Assembly (NCBI GenBank): GCA_019456075.1
Contig: VRUN01000006.1
Location: 1-41,372, forward strand
Source: Candidatus Methylomirabilota bacterium
Lineage (GTDB): Bacteria > Methylomirabilota > Methylomirabilia > Methylomirabilales > CSP1-5
DNA length: 41,372 nt
Reading direction: 5' to 3'
Every line of letters begins with the position of its first letter. Position 1 is the stretch's first letter. Shown here one piece after another: positions 31,818 through 38,805 of this stretch. The position numbers and the translations under genes are program-made. The notes beneath the pieces are model-generated. The model saw only the letters and a list, made by a program, of their open reading frames with translations, was not told the DNA's origin and searched no databases.

Positions 31818-32489
31818 ATGGGAACGCGGATCCTCGATTTTCGGTTCGGGCTCATCGATCTTGAGGGTGTGATCTTCAACCCTGGGATTCTTTACCGGCG
31901 GGAGTTCGGTCGGTTCCTGCAGGGACGGTACAATATCTCAGCGAAAGAGGCCCTCGTCTTCTACCAGGCCCATGAGGCACTCCCCCTGGAAGGGAAGTTT
32001 GATCGCCTCCTTGCCCAGCACGGCCGTCCACCGGGAGAGACGGCTGAGGCGGTTACCGCATTTCGAACGTCTGTGGCAGCGTCACGGCCGGTTGTTTCGG
32101 AAGGGGCCAGGGAGCTCTTGGAGATCCTGGTTTCTCGAGAGGCACAACTGTTTGCCCTGTCCGAGGCAGAGTCCCGGATCGCCGATGTCAAGATACAAGA
32201 GGTGGAGCTGCGGAATTTCTTTGGGCATATGATAGGGACCGAACACGCTCCGCGAGGGCGCGGGCAGATCGCGTTCTGTGGAGACGTCGTCGGGCTGCCG
32301 CTTGAAGCCTTTGCCGGGCAAAGTTTCGTTCTCGCCAGCAGCCCTGAGGATGTCGTGGCGGCGAGGGAGCTCGGGTTCTACAGTATCGGTATCGCTCATC
32401 TGTTTCCAGAGGACGCCTTGAAGGCGCATGGGGCTCACGAGGTGTATCGGCATATTGCCTACCTGTCTCTGCACCTCCGCCATGCTTAG
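31818..32489 (+). CDS. HAD-superfamily hydrolase-like protein with altered motif I
   Basis: 223 aa from the ATG at 31818, preceded by GTGGGGAGC; an extension to 31782 is unlikely because it runs through the glnB terminator tail. The HAD fold is suggested by the motif I position FGLIDLEGVIFNPG, a helical cap (FGRFLQGRYNISAKEALVFY), motif II-like LFALSEAES, and a final FVLASSPEDVVAARELGF resembling motif IV. Motif I reads D-x-E rather than D-x-D, so the general acid/base Asp is a Glu. No lysine was clearly matched to motif III. It may have weak or no phosphatase activity. It stands alone between the terminator and a repeat array. Confidence 0.7.
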   Translation: MGTRILDFRFGLIDLEGVIFNPGILYRREFGRFLQGRYNISAKEALVFYQAHEALPLEGKFDRLLAQHGRPPGETAEAVTAFRTSVAASRPVVSEGARELLEILVSREAQLFALSEAESRIADVKIQEVELRNFFGHMIGTEHAPRGRGQIAFCGDVVGLPLEAFAGQSFVLASSPEDVVAARELGFYSIGIAHLFPEDALKAHGAHEVYRHIAYLSLHLRHA

Positions 32490-32494
32490 AACGG

Positions 32495-32672
32495 CTATCA
32501 GACGCAAACCGCTAGCAGGCTGGTAAGCTAGCATGCTGGCATGCTAGAAAACCAGGAAAGCAGGAAACATCCAGAGTTCTACCTCGCTAGCGTACTAGCG
32601 TTGTGGCTTTCCAGCCTTCTAGCGTGCTAGCCTTCTAGCTTTCTGGTGCGGACCGCTGACTGCTGGTTTTAG
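32495..32672. repeat. word-repeat array C, CTAG-rich inverted repeat
   Basis: Eight CTAG tetramers fall within 32512-32638, including four GCTAGC. Words such as GCATGCTGGCATGCTAG, CTAGCGTACTAGCG and CTTCTAGC alternate with CCAGGAAAGC and GGCTTTCCAG, which face each other as two arms (about 32511-32570 and 32585-32645). It ends in GCTGACTGCTGGTTTTA (32655-32671), a word also found at the end of array D. It fills the gap between the HAD-like gene and the HEAT/TPR gene. Confidence 0.75.
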
Positions 32673-32679
32673 GGTCGGG

Positions 32680-33258
32680 ATGCGCGAAGAGGACGCGATC
32701 ACACAATTACGGGAGGGAGAGGATATGGCACGCCGTCAGGCTGCCGACCTGCTGGGGGCGATCGGCCGGGCTCAGGCTGTGGAACCGCTGGTTCAGGCTC
32801 TACAGGATGAGGATTGGGGGGTGCGAACCATTGCCGAGCGCTCGCTGTGGCAAATCTGGTGTCGGTCTGGCGATTCAGCGGTAGATGCCCTGCTGCAGGA
32901 AGGAATCCACGCCTTGGACCAGAGCGCGTGGGCGGAGGCGGTCGCTCAGTTCACCACGGTCATTGAGAGGGCTCCCGAATTTGCCGAAGGGTATAACAAG
33001 CGGGCGACCACCTACTACGTGATGGGGGAGTATGCGCAGGCCATCGCCGACTGTGAGGCCACGGTCGCCCGGAATCCGTACCACTTCGGGGCTTTGAGTG
33101 GGGCAGCGCAGTGTTACCTGGCCCTGGGCCGGCTGGAGAAGGCCCGGGACCTATTCCGGAGGGCCTTAGCGGTAAACCCCAACATGCCGGGGGTGGAGCA
33201 GAATCTCGCTGGCGTTGAGCGTTCCCTGCGAGGCGGCGGCAATGGGTCCCATTCGTAA
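32680..33258 (+). CDS. HEAT-repeat plus TPR protein
   Basis: 192 aa, ATG start only about 10 nt after the repeat array and with GGGTCGGG upstream. Residues about 1-65 hold one to two HEAT-type repeats (QAADLLGAIGRAQAVEPLVQ then ALQDEDWGVRTIAERSLWQI). From about 70 to 185 there are three TPR units: LLQEGIHALDQSAWAEAVAQ, FAEGYNKRATTYYVMGEYAQ and FGALSGAAQCYLALGRLEKA. These are protein-protein scaffolds and no enzyme motif is visible. It has no signal peptide. It is oriented towards an unknown gene on the other strand and the two stops are only 8 nt apart. Its partners are unknown. Confidence 0.87.
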   Translation: MREEDAITQLREGEDMARRQAADLLGAIGRAQAVEPLVQALQDEDWGVRTIAERSLWQIWCRSGDSAVDALLQEGIHALDQSAWAEAVAQFTTVIERAPEFAEGYNKRATTYYVMGEYAQAIADCEATVARNPYHFGALSGAAQCYLALGRLEKARDLFRRALAVNPNMPGVEQNLAGVERSLRGGGNGSHS

Positions 33259-33266
33259 GGGAAGGT

Positions 33267-33908
33267 TCAGGCGATTCGGAGGCACGAGAGCGGCTGGGCG
33301 GTGAGACCCAGAAGGACTTGGATCGTCGGGGGAAAGGGCTCGGTCTTTGTAAGAAAGCACCGGATGTAAATGGCCGTTGCCCGTTTGTTTCCTTCGAGGA
33401 TCGTCCATGTCTTTCCCCCGGGACGCCCCATCAAGATGAGTGGAAACGGGATCTCGGCCCCCTTCAGTCGATTTCGGATCTCGCGTACATGTGTGATCAC
33501 CGCATGGGCCTCTTGAGCCCAGCGGCCCTTTGCCTTGGGGGGGACGGTTTCCCTGGCGACCACGGCCGCCGCCGCTGACAGGCGCCCGGTGCCGCGGGAA
33601 AGAAGGGTCCAGGTCGGATAGTTAATCACCCGGAGCCTTCGAAATTCTTGGGGGGTGATCGCGGCTCGCCACCACTGCGTGTGTTGGGGAAGGATTCCCC
33701 AGGTGTCTCCTCGGTGAAGGTGTAACGCCTGCTGTCGCAAGAGATTTTCCCGGCGGTTGGTCAGGGTCGGCCTCTCAACGGCACGCAGGGGAAGGTGAAA
33801 CTGTTTCAGGGCCTGTACGACCCGAGGACGAAACCGGGGAGAGGAAAGCTCTGCTTTGAGCCAGCTGGCGGCGACGAGGTCGCGACTCACCTGTTCTAGG
33901 AAGATCAT
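33267..33908 (-). CDS. protein of unknown function with ParB-like sequence element
   Basis: 213 aa, ATG start. I do not recognise the family with confidence. The sequence is basic (many Arg, pI probably high) with helical N-terminal half. Near residues 165-180 a stretch TWTILEGNKRATAIYIRCFL resembles the 'ihDGNHRl.A' element of ParB/sulfiredoxin-like folds, in which a Gly-Asn-(H/K)-Arg binds phosphate. PFPLILMGRPGGKTW precedes it, as a beta strand would. It may be a small nucleotide-binding or DNA-related protein, but no partner genes support this. It is convergent with the HEAT/TPR gene and followed upstream by the SDR gene on the same strand. Confidence 0.72.
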   Translation of the reverse strand: MIFLEQVSRDLVAASWLKAELSSPRFRPRVVQALKQFHLPLRAVERPTLTNRRENLLRQQALHLHRGDTWGILPQHTQWWRAAITPQEFRRLRVINYPTWTLLSRGTGRLSAAAAVVARETVPPKAKGRWAQEAHAVITHVREIRNRLKGAEIPFPLILMGRPGGKTWTILEGNKRATAIYIRCFLTKTEPFPPTIQVLLGLTAQPLSCLRIA

Positions 33909-33958
33909 AGGGGGGCTGAGGCCTCATCCCTTCGTGGGTTTCGCTGTGCCCGCCCTGT

Positions 33959-34666
33959 TCACGCTCGACTGGGCTTTGTCGGTCGCATCTCGATCCGGGT
34001 AGCCATGGTTCGGGACGGGGATTTGAGCAAGGTGATCACCATATCAGCGATCTGCTCGGGGAGAATGGCCCACCCTTTTTTTCCGCTCGAAAAGTCTGTC
34101 TCCACACTCCCGGGCATGATGTGACTCACGCGAATTCCATCGTAGCGAACCTCTTGGAATAGTGCCTCGCTGAAACCGAGGAGGCCGAACTTCGACGCGT
34201 TGTAGGCGGCCATCATCGGGTGGGCGTTCGCCCCGGCGAGGGAGCCGATGTTGACGATATACCCGCCTCCTCGCGTCCGGAGGTGAGGAATGGCCTCGTG
34301 GCAACAGTAGAAGACCCCGGTGAGATTGGTGTCGATGATCTCGTGCCATTCCTCGGGCTTGAGATCAGCGACGGAGGCGGTGTGGGCGACCCCGGCGTTA
34401 TTCACGAGGATATCGAGGCCTCCGAGCTCTCGAATGGCGAAGTCAATCAGCCGCTGAACCTGGCCGTGCTCCCGGACATCGCAGGCGATCCCTACTACCC
34501 TTCCCTTTTCCCGCTCGCGACACGCCGCCACGGTCCGATCCACGTCCCGCTGGCGGCGGGAGCAGATCACGACTGAAACCTCCTCGTCGATCAAAGCCTC
34601 CGCAATGGCGCGGCCAATTCCTCGCGTGCTCCCCGTGACCACCGCCACCTTTCCTTTGAGCGACAC
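33959..34666 (-). CDS. short-chain dehydrogenase/reductase
   Basis: 235 aa from the GTG at 34666, chosen because AGGAGG lies 8 nt upstream. The open frame runs on to 34756, but that part is inside repeat array D. Standard classical SDR features: TGSTRGIGRAIAE (nucleotide-binding TGxxxGxG), CDVREHGQV, LVNNAGVAHTAS (NNAG), the catalytic Ser in IVNIGSLAGANA and the YxxxK as YNASKFG (Tyr and Lys visible), then PGSVETDF. The cofactor preference, judged from CSRRQRD at the end of the second strand, is probably NADP (Arg pair). The substrate is unknown. It shares its strand with the unknown protein upstream in the window and is followed by no obvious pathway partner. Confidence 0.9.
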   Translation of the reverse strand: MSLKGKVAVVTGSTRGIGRAIAEALIDEEVSVVICSRRQRDVDRTVAACREREKGRVVGIACDVREHGQVQRLIDFAIRELGGLDILVNNAGVAHTASVADLKPEEWHEIIDTNLTGVFYCCHEAIPHLRTRGGGYIVNIGSLAGANAHPMMAAYNASKFGLLGFSEALFQEVRYDGIRVSHIMPGSVETDFSSGKKGWAILPEQIADMVITLLKSPSRTMATRIEMRPTKPSRA

Positions 34667-34689
34667 GCGCTGCACCTCCTGACGACCGA

Positions 34690-34839
34690 TAAGTGTAGCC
34701 GTCAGCAACTCTCCAGCGGTCAGCGGCCAGCAAAAATTCAAACCTACCAAGAGCACCCTAAGCTGATCGCTGACGGCTGATAGCTGATAGCTTCAAAAGC
34801 TGCTGACCGCTGATCGCTGACTGCTGATGGCTGGTTTTA
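34690..34839. repeat. word-repeat array D with GCTGAYNG vocabulary, inverted repeat
   Basis: Eight GCTGA words (GCTGATC, GCTGACG, GCTGATA, GCTGATA, GCTGACC, GCTGATC, GCTGACT, GCTGATG) fall within about 34762-34830. The left side (34696-34739) holds the reverse-complement words (GCCGTCAGC, AGCGGTCAGCGGCCAGC) followed by AAAAATT. The right side ends in GGCTGGTTTTA. It lies between the SDR start and the next 150 bp of non-coding DNA, and its right end resembles that of array C. Confidence 0.75.
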
Positions 34840-34982
34840 CTATAGCGGGTTTCCTTCGCTTTGCCAATGGGAGGAGGGTTGTTTCGGTCTCTGCAGCAGA
34901 GGTGTGGGACATTTTGACAAATCGGCATGACATTTTGGCCTGGTCGGAATCGCCAGAGGGGAGAGCAAAAGACAGGGGAGGG
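34840..34982. other. non-coding remainder between array D and the PilZ gene
   Basis: About 140 bp with AT-rich patches (TTTTGACAAATCGGCATGACATTTTGG). This includes one TTGACA (34914 area) on the plus strand, but no gene is oriented to use it. No terminator or ORF was supported. Confidence 0.35.
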
Positions 34983-35681
34983 CTAGTGGAGAGGCGGGCC
35001 GAATCGGGAACCCGCCGGCAGTGGAAATGTCTCGCCGCACACGCGATCCACGAGGGTCCCGATGAGGGTAGTCTCTGACGGCCTGGGATCGAGGAACTGC
35101 ACTCCCATCCCCATAGTGGCAGCTGGGTCTACTTCATCACTTCGCATCCACACGACTCGCGCCAGAACTGAAAAGGTATGGGACAGGTGCGGCAGGTTGA
35201 ACTTGAGGGAGACCTGTGACCCCGGCTGGACCGGCTGGGTCGTTGAGATGAACATCCCGCCGCGGCTCAGGTTTATGCATGTCCCGCGACCGGCCGTCCC
35301 CGCCTCGATGTAGTCTACAGGGAACTGGACGGGAGCGCGGGTGTGAGACTGCCGTTCGGCGCGATATACCCATTGGCGGACCAGGTGTGGATCAACCGAT
35401 TGCTGGAAGGCCAATCCGTGAGGCACTTTGATCCCCACGGAGGTCGGTGTGCCGCGCTCTACCCAGACGACGTAGGCGCGCAATAGATCTCCGTCACCGA
35501 TCTGGAGTAAAACCGGCGTCCCGACCGGGAGGGTTTCGGGCAGCAGGATTTCGAGCCCGCCGGCACTGATGGATCGGGTCTTTCCCGTGACCCCTCTTGA
35601 GCGGGCGCCTCCAGGGGTCGTGCACTGAACCGGCAGGTAGACCTCAAACCGGGGGTCACCGCCCTGTGTATGGTCAGTCAT
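34983..35681 (-). CDS. tandem PilZ-domain protein
   Basis: 232 aa, ATG start with GGAGG 6 nt upstream. Two PilZ-like barrels follow each other. The first (about 10-95) carries GKTRSISAGGLEILLPE (the D/NxSxxG element as SISAGG). The second (about 115-205) carries GTCINLSRGGMFIST and LKFNLPHLSHTFSVLARVVW, with GMGVQFLDPR at its end. PilZ domains bind cyclic di-GMP through an RxxxR plus [D/N]xSxxG. The second domain has RQSHTR just before APVQFPV, one base-pair of residues out of register, and the first lacks the arginine pair. Binding therefore may be weak. No signal peptide. There is no flagellar or exopolysaccharide gene nearby. Confidence 0.85.
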   Translation of the reverse strand: MTDHTQGGDPRFEVYLPVQCTTPGGARSRGVTGKTRSISAGGLEILLPETLPVGTPVLLQIGDGDLLRAYVVWVERGTPTSVGIKVPHGLAFQQSVDPHLVRQWVYRAERQSHTRAPVQFPVDYIEAGTAGRGTCINLSRGGMFISTTQPVQPGSQVSLKFNLPHLSHTFSVLARVVWMRSDEVDPAATMGMGVQFLDPRPSETTLIGTLVDRVCGETFPLPAGSRFGPPLH

Positions 35682-35814
35682 GTGTCACCTCCAGCACGAT
35701 TTACGGACATATGGGGCAAGGGTCGTGCCAAATCAAGCCTTTCTTTTACACGCGGTCTACGAAAAGGTCTTCAGGCAAGCGGAGGGCTAAGGGCCGAAGG
35801 TCAAGAGGAGGGGA

Positions 35815-36594
35815 CTAGCTCATCCGCCGGGCCACCATGAAAAATCCAGTATGGGCCACCATGCGGAGCTGTGGTCGGACGCTCAACCCCTGGATCCGCC
35901 AGGGACGGTGGACCGTTTCGAAGACCTCCTGAAGCACGAGGAGCGACTCATCCTCGATGGCGGCAGCCATCGTCTGTAGTTGGGGGACCGTCGGGTAAAA
36001 GGCGAGGAGCAGTCCCCCGGGTCTGAGTGCCTGGGCCGCGTGCCTGACCGCCCGCCACCCCTCCGGCACGTCTAAGATCACACGATCGACAGAGGTCTCC
36101 TCGATCCCTTCGTAGATGTCCTTCAGCTTCGGCATCCAATGGGGCACCTTGCCCAAGAAAGCCTCGACGTTAGTCCTGGCCTGCCGCAGAAAATCTTCCC
36201 GAAGCTCATAGGTAATGACCTGTCCCTTCTCCCCCACGGCCTGGAGCAGGGCGATGGTCAGCGCCCCCGAACCGCCACCCCCCTCGACTACCGTGGTGCC
36301 CGGAAAGATGTCCCCCCAGATCAGGACCGTCGCAATGTCTTTCGGGTACAGGACCTGGGCACCCCGCTTCATCTTGAGGGCATACTCGGCAAAGGTGGGG
36401 CGGAATGCCGCAAAGGCGGCGCCTCTTGAAGAACGCAGGACGGACCCCTCCTCCCGGCCGATCATGTCGCTGTGGGGGATCGTTCCCAGGTGACTGGAGA
36501 ATTGATGTTGAGGCCGCAAGGTCAGGAGATATTTGCGCCCCTTCGGATCGATCAAGAGGACCTTATCGCCCGCCTCAAAAGGTCCGCTCCGCAT
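35815..36594 (-). CDS. trmI: tRNA (adenine-N1)-methyltransferase TrmI
   Basis: 259 aa, ATG start with GGGAGAG 7 nt upstream. TrmI methylates A58 in the T-loop of tRNA using SAM. The N-terminal beta domain includes GDKVLLIDPKGRKYLLTL and FSSHLGTIPHSDMIG. The Rossmann core has PKDIATVLIWGDIFPG, VVEGGGGSGALTIALLQAVG (motif I), VITYELREDFLRQARTNV and VDRVILDVPEGWRAV (motif IV). It ends with RPQLRMVAHTGFFMVARR. Full length. It forms tetramers in known members. It has no obvious operon partner; a small possible ORF starts on the other strand within 40 nt of its start. Confidence 0.95.
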   Translation of the reverse strand: MRSGPFEAGDKVLLIDPKGRKYLLTLRPQHQFSSHLGTIPHSDMIGREEGSVLRSSRGAAFAAFRPTFAEYALKMKRGAQVLYPKDIATVLIWGDIFPGTTVVEGGGGSGALTIALLQAVGEKGQVITYELREDFLRQARTNVEAFLGKVPHWMPKLKDIYEGIEETSVDRVILDVPEGWRAVRHAAQALRPGGLLLAFYPTVPQLQTMAAAIEDESLLVLQEVFETVHRPWRIQGLSVRPQLRMVAHTGFFMVARRMS

Positions 36595-36656
36595 GATTCT
36601 CTCCCATCGAGGCTAACTCTACCACACCCGTGCGTGCGCGGAAAGGGAGGTCAAGG

Positions 36657-36908
36657 ATGCTGGTGGTCGCTCCACCGTCCAGGGCAAGTCTTTGGCTGCG
36701 GGAAGGAGATCGAGGACTGAGGAGGGAGTTGGCACAAGTAGTTGGAACGGCACTCGCGCTACTGTACCAGGAACCGGCGGCCCTTTCGACTCTCGCGCGG
36801 GCCCATCTCACGACCGGTACCGTGTGGATCCTTGATGTTTTCTTCTGTCTCCTGGTCAGAATCCCCTGGCATGCAGTGCCTGAAGGATGTCTTCGATCGT
36901 CACCGTAG
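36657..36908 (+). CDS. doubtful small ORF
   Basis: About 83 codons from an ATG at 36657, with GGGAGG about 6 nt upstream. An earlier ATG at 36630 is in the same frame. The product starts MLVVAPPSRASLWLREGDRG and continues as an amphipathic helix (LAQVVGTALALLYQEP). Its last 53 bases overlap the opposite-strand HMA-like gene, which is the better candidate there. No family is recognised. It is listed because it has a good ribosome-binding site and otherwise empty DNA under most of it. Confidence 0.25.
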   Translation: MLVVAPPSRASLWLREGDRGLRRELAQVVGTALALLYQEPAALSTLARAHLTTGTVWILDVFFCLLVRIPWHAVPEGCLRSSP

Positions 36909-37128
36909 TTTTCCGGTAGGTAATTTTGGCGAAGTGTCGTTCGAGATCCACGGTGACGTCAAGCACCCCCTTCAGTCCCTGTAAGATCCTGTTCACGTCA
37001 GCGGCCTGCTCTTTGGACTTCATGTGGGCCATGTGAATCGTGGCCTGCCCTACCGTGAGAGGCCGCAAGAGACGGAGGCAGAGCAGGAGGAAAAACGCCA
37101 AAATTGTGGCCACGACGACCCACTTCAT
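36856..37128 (-). CDS. membrane-anchored HMA-like protein without metal-binding cysteines
   Basis: 90 aa, ATG start after GAGGATCC. Residues 4-24 form a membrane helix (VVVATILAFFLLLCLRLL). The rest matches the heavy-metal-associated fold: ATIHMAHMKSKEQAADVNRI, LQGLKGVLDVTVDLERHFAK, then ITYRKTTVTIEDILQALHA. In normal HMA domains the first loop carries MxCxxC. Here it reads MAHMKS, with no cysteine. It could be a fold retained for another ligand, or the metal could be bound by Met/His (M-x-H-M). It faces a pyrophosphate phosphofructokinase gene on the other strand, about 400 bp away. Confidence 0.75.
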   Translation of the reverse strand: MKWVVVATILAFFLLLCLRLLRPLTVGQATIHMAHMKSKEQAADVNRILQGLKGVLDVTVDLERHFAKITYRKTTVTIEDILQALHARGF

Positions 37129-37199
37129 CTGGATCCTCCTCTGCTGGTCACTTTAGCCGAGGCCCCCCCCCGAAGTCCAGATTGAAGCGGCTTTTCGAA

Positions 37200-37222
37200 T
37201 GATTCTTGCCTTACCATGCGGG
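37200..37222 (+). repeat. direct repeat copy 1 (of 2 flanking the phosphofructokinase gene)
   Basis: This 23-mer begins TGATTCTTGCCTTACC and ends ATGCGGG. It recurs at 38759-38781 with 21 of 23 bases identical, the second copy being part of the rnpB promoter. Confidence 0.7.
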
Positions 37223-37315
37223 CGTGAAGGGGCACCGTGTATATCGAGGGTCAGGTCTTGCGATCAAACGGCGGTTACTCCATTGTTCCTTGACTTCGGG
37301 AAATCCTCTGATGGC

Positions 37316-37345
37316 TTGACATCTCCTGGCTAAGCTAGGGATACT
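37316..37345 (+). promoter_or_regulatory. candidate sigma-70 promoter for the phosphofructokinase gene
   Basis: TTGACA (37316-37321), 18-nt spacer, GATACT (37340-37345). Start of transcription would be about 37352, giving a leader of about 170 nt. Confidence 0.5.
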
Positions 37346-37523
37346 TAACCCGTTAGTAGGAGATGCAGGAAGGTGGCTTGGCACTGAAGTTGCTTGCCCC
37401 GGCCTCTTGGGGACTCCCCTTGATCGTGGGCCATTGAGGGTGGCAAAAAGGGGTACGGTTCCGCGATGGATCACGAGGCTGGGATAAACTTCATGTGGCG
37501 ACTCGTCACGGAGGATTGTAGGC

Positions 37524-38723
37524 GTGGCAGCACACAAAGGCACGATCGGGATTTTGACCGGCGGAGGTGATGTTCCCGGGCTGAATCCAGCCATCCGCGC
37601 CATCACGATTCGCGCCCTGCATGAGGGATATCGGGTACTGGGAATTCGGCGTGGCTGGGCCGGGCTGGTCGAACTGGTTCCGGACAAGGCGGCCGACAAT
37701 GACGCCCACGTCCAGGTCCTGAATGATGAGGTCGTCAATCGGACTGGGCGAACGGGTGGAACCTTCATCCATACCTCGCGAACCCGACCGAGCCGCCTTC
37801 CGAAAATTCTCGTCCCGGACCACCTCAAGACCAAGTACAAGGAGGACGTCAACGACGTTACCCCCGACGTGCTCAAGAACCTGGAGTTTCTCGGTGTTGA
37901 CTTCCTTATTTCCATCGGTGGCGACGATACCCTCAGTTATGCTCAGCGCCTTCACGAAGAGGGTATCAAAATCGTGGGGGTCCCCAAGACGATGGACAAT
38001 GATGTTCCCGGGACCGACTACTGCATCGGGTTCAGCACATGTGTCACCCGGACGATCGAGTTGACCCACAAACTTCGCACGACTGCCGGTTCACACGAGC
38101 GCTTCCTCGTCATCGAGGTCTTCGGGCGGTACGCCGGCTACACGGCGCTGGTGCCGACGATGGCTGGTGCGGCCGACCGGTGCGTGATTCCCGAGCACCC
38201 CTTTGACATTGAACACCTGGCCGAGCTCCTTGTGTACGACCGGAATCGCCATCCGAGCCATTACGCTGTCGTCTTGGTATCCGAGGGTGCACGGATGACA
38301 GGGCACGAGGAAATGACCTTCGAGGGCGAAGAAAGAGACCAGTATGGCCACCGCAAGCTCGGTGGGGTCGGCGATCAGGTGGCGGCTCGCCTCAAGGAGC
38401 TCTCCCCCAAGTTCAACCGCGGGCGCCAGATCAACGTTGTAGACCAGCGGCTCGGCTACATGGTCCGATGCGGCGATCCCGATGCGCTCGATTCGATCGT
38501 GCCTATGGCCTTCGGCAACCTCGCCTTGGACCTGGTGCTGTCGGGCACGTCGGGGCGCCTCGTCAGCCTGCGCAACGGATGCTACGACAACGTCGCGATC
38601 GACGTGGTGACGGGGCGCAAGAAGGCCGTCGATGTCCACAAATTCTACAACATCGAGCGACTCCGACCGAGGTACGAGACGCTCTTCGGTCAGTCCCTCT
38701 TTATCATGACCAGCGACGTCTAG
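37524..38723 (+). CDS. pfp: 6-phosphofructokinase, pyrophosphate-dependent type
   Basis: 399 aa from a GTG with GGAGG about 10 nt upstream. The enzyme phosphorylates fructose-6-phosphate in glycolysis. GILTGGGDVPGLNPAIRAI opens the chain. The phosphate-donor motif is GGDD (132-135), where ATP enzymes have GGDG, and PKTMDND (154-160) has Lys where ATP enzymes have Gly. Both changes mark PPi-dependent PFKs. Other parts are FGRYAGYTAL, VSEGARMTG, LGGVGDQVA (near 285-295) and the C-terminal FGNLALDLV with NIERLRPRYETLFG. Length fits the about 400-aa group. PPi-PFK works in both directions, saving ATP. It sits directly upstream of rnpB. Confidence 0.92.
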   Translation: MAAHKGTIGILTGGGDVPGLNPAIRAITIRALHEGYRVLGIRRGWAGLVELVPDKAADNDAHVQVLNDEVVNRTGRTGGTFIHTSRTRPSRLPKILVPDHLKTKYKEDVNDVTPDVLKNLEFLGVDFLISIGGDDTLSYAQRLHEEGIKIVGVPKTMDNDVPGTDYCIGFSTCVTRTIELTHKLRTTAGSHERFLVIEVFGRYAGYTALVPTMAGAADRCVIPEHPFDIEHLAELLVYDRNRHPSHYAVVLVSEGARMTGHEEMTFEGEERDQYGHRKLGGVGDQVAARLKELSPKFNRGRQINVVDQRLGYMVRCGDPDALDSIVPMAFGNLALDLVLSGTSGRLVSLRNGCYDNVAIDVVTGRKKAVDVHKFYNIERLRPRYETLFGQSLFIMTSDV

Positions 38724-38758
38724 CCCTGATGCGGCGGCTCGGGGACTCTCCGTTTTAG

Positions 38759-38781
38759 TGATTCTTTCCTTGCCATGCGGG
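38759..38781 (+). repeat. direct repeat copy 2
   Basis: This 23-mer begins TGATTCTTTCCTTGCC and ends ATGCGGG. It matches 37200-37222 at 21 of 23 bases. It includes the -35 hexamer of the rnpB promoter. Confidence 0.7.
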
Positions 38782-38798
38782 TTTAAACCGGCTATATT
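38770..38798 (+). promoter_or_regulatory. sigma-70 promoter of rnpB
   Basis: TTGCCA (38770-38775), 17-nt spacer, TATATT (38793-38798). The start would fall at about 38805, exactly at the first paired base of the RNase P RNA. Confidence 0.8.
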
Positions 38799-38805
38799 GT
38801 TGGGT

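Larger units (their letters stand above)
37129..37523. other. divergent intergenic region upstream of the phosphofructokinase
   Basis: 395 bp without a supported gene. It contains a run of nine C (37163-37171), one copy of a 23-base direct repeat (37200-37222), a candidate promoter (37316-37345), and a GC-rich leader with possible stems (CCCC-N8-GGGG near 37400). The leader between promoter and GTG start is about 170 nt, long enough for RNA-based control, but I see no known riboswitch. Confidence 0.5.

Noticed and set aside
37211-37915. 234-codon minus frame under the phosphofructokinase start
   Set aside because: Antisense to a strong gene, Ser/Thr/Arg-rich, and it covers the promoter and repeat copy 1.
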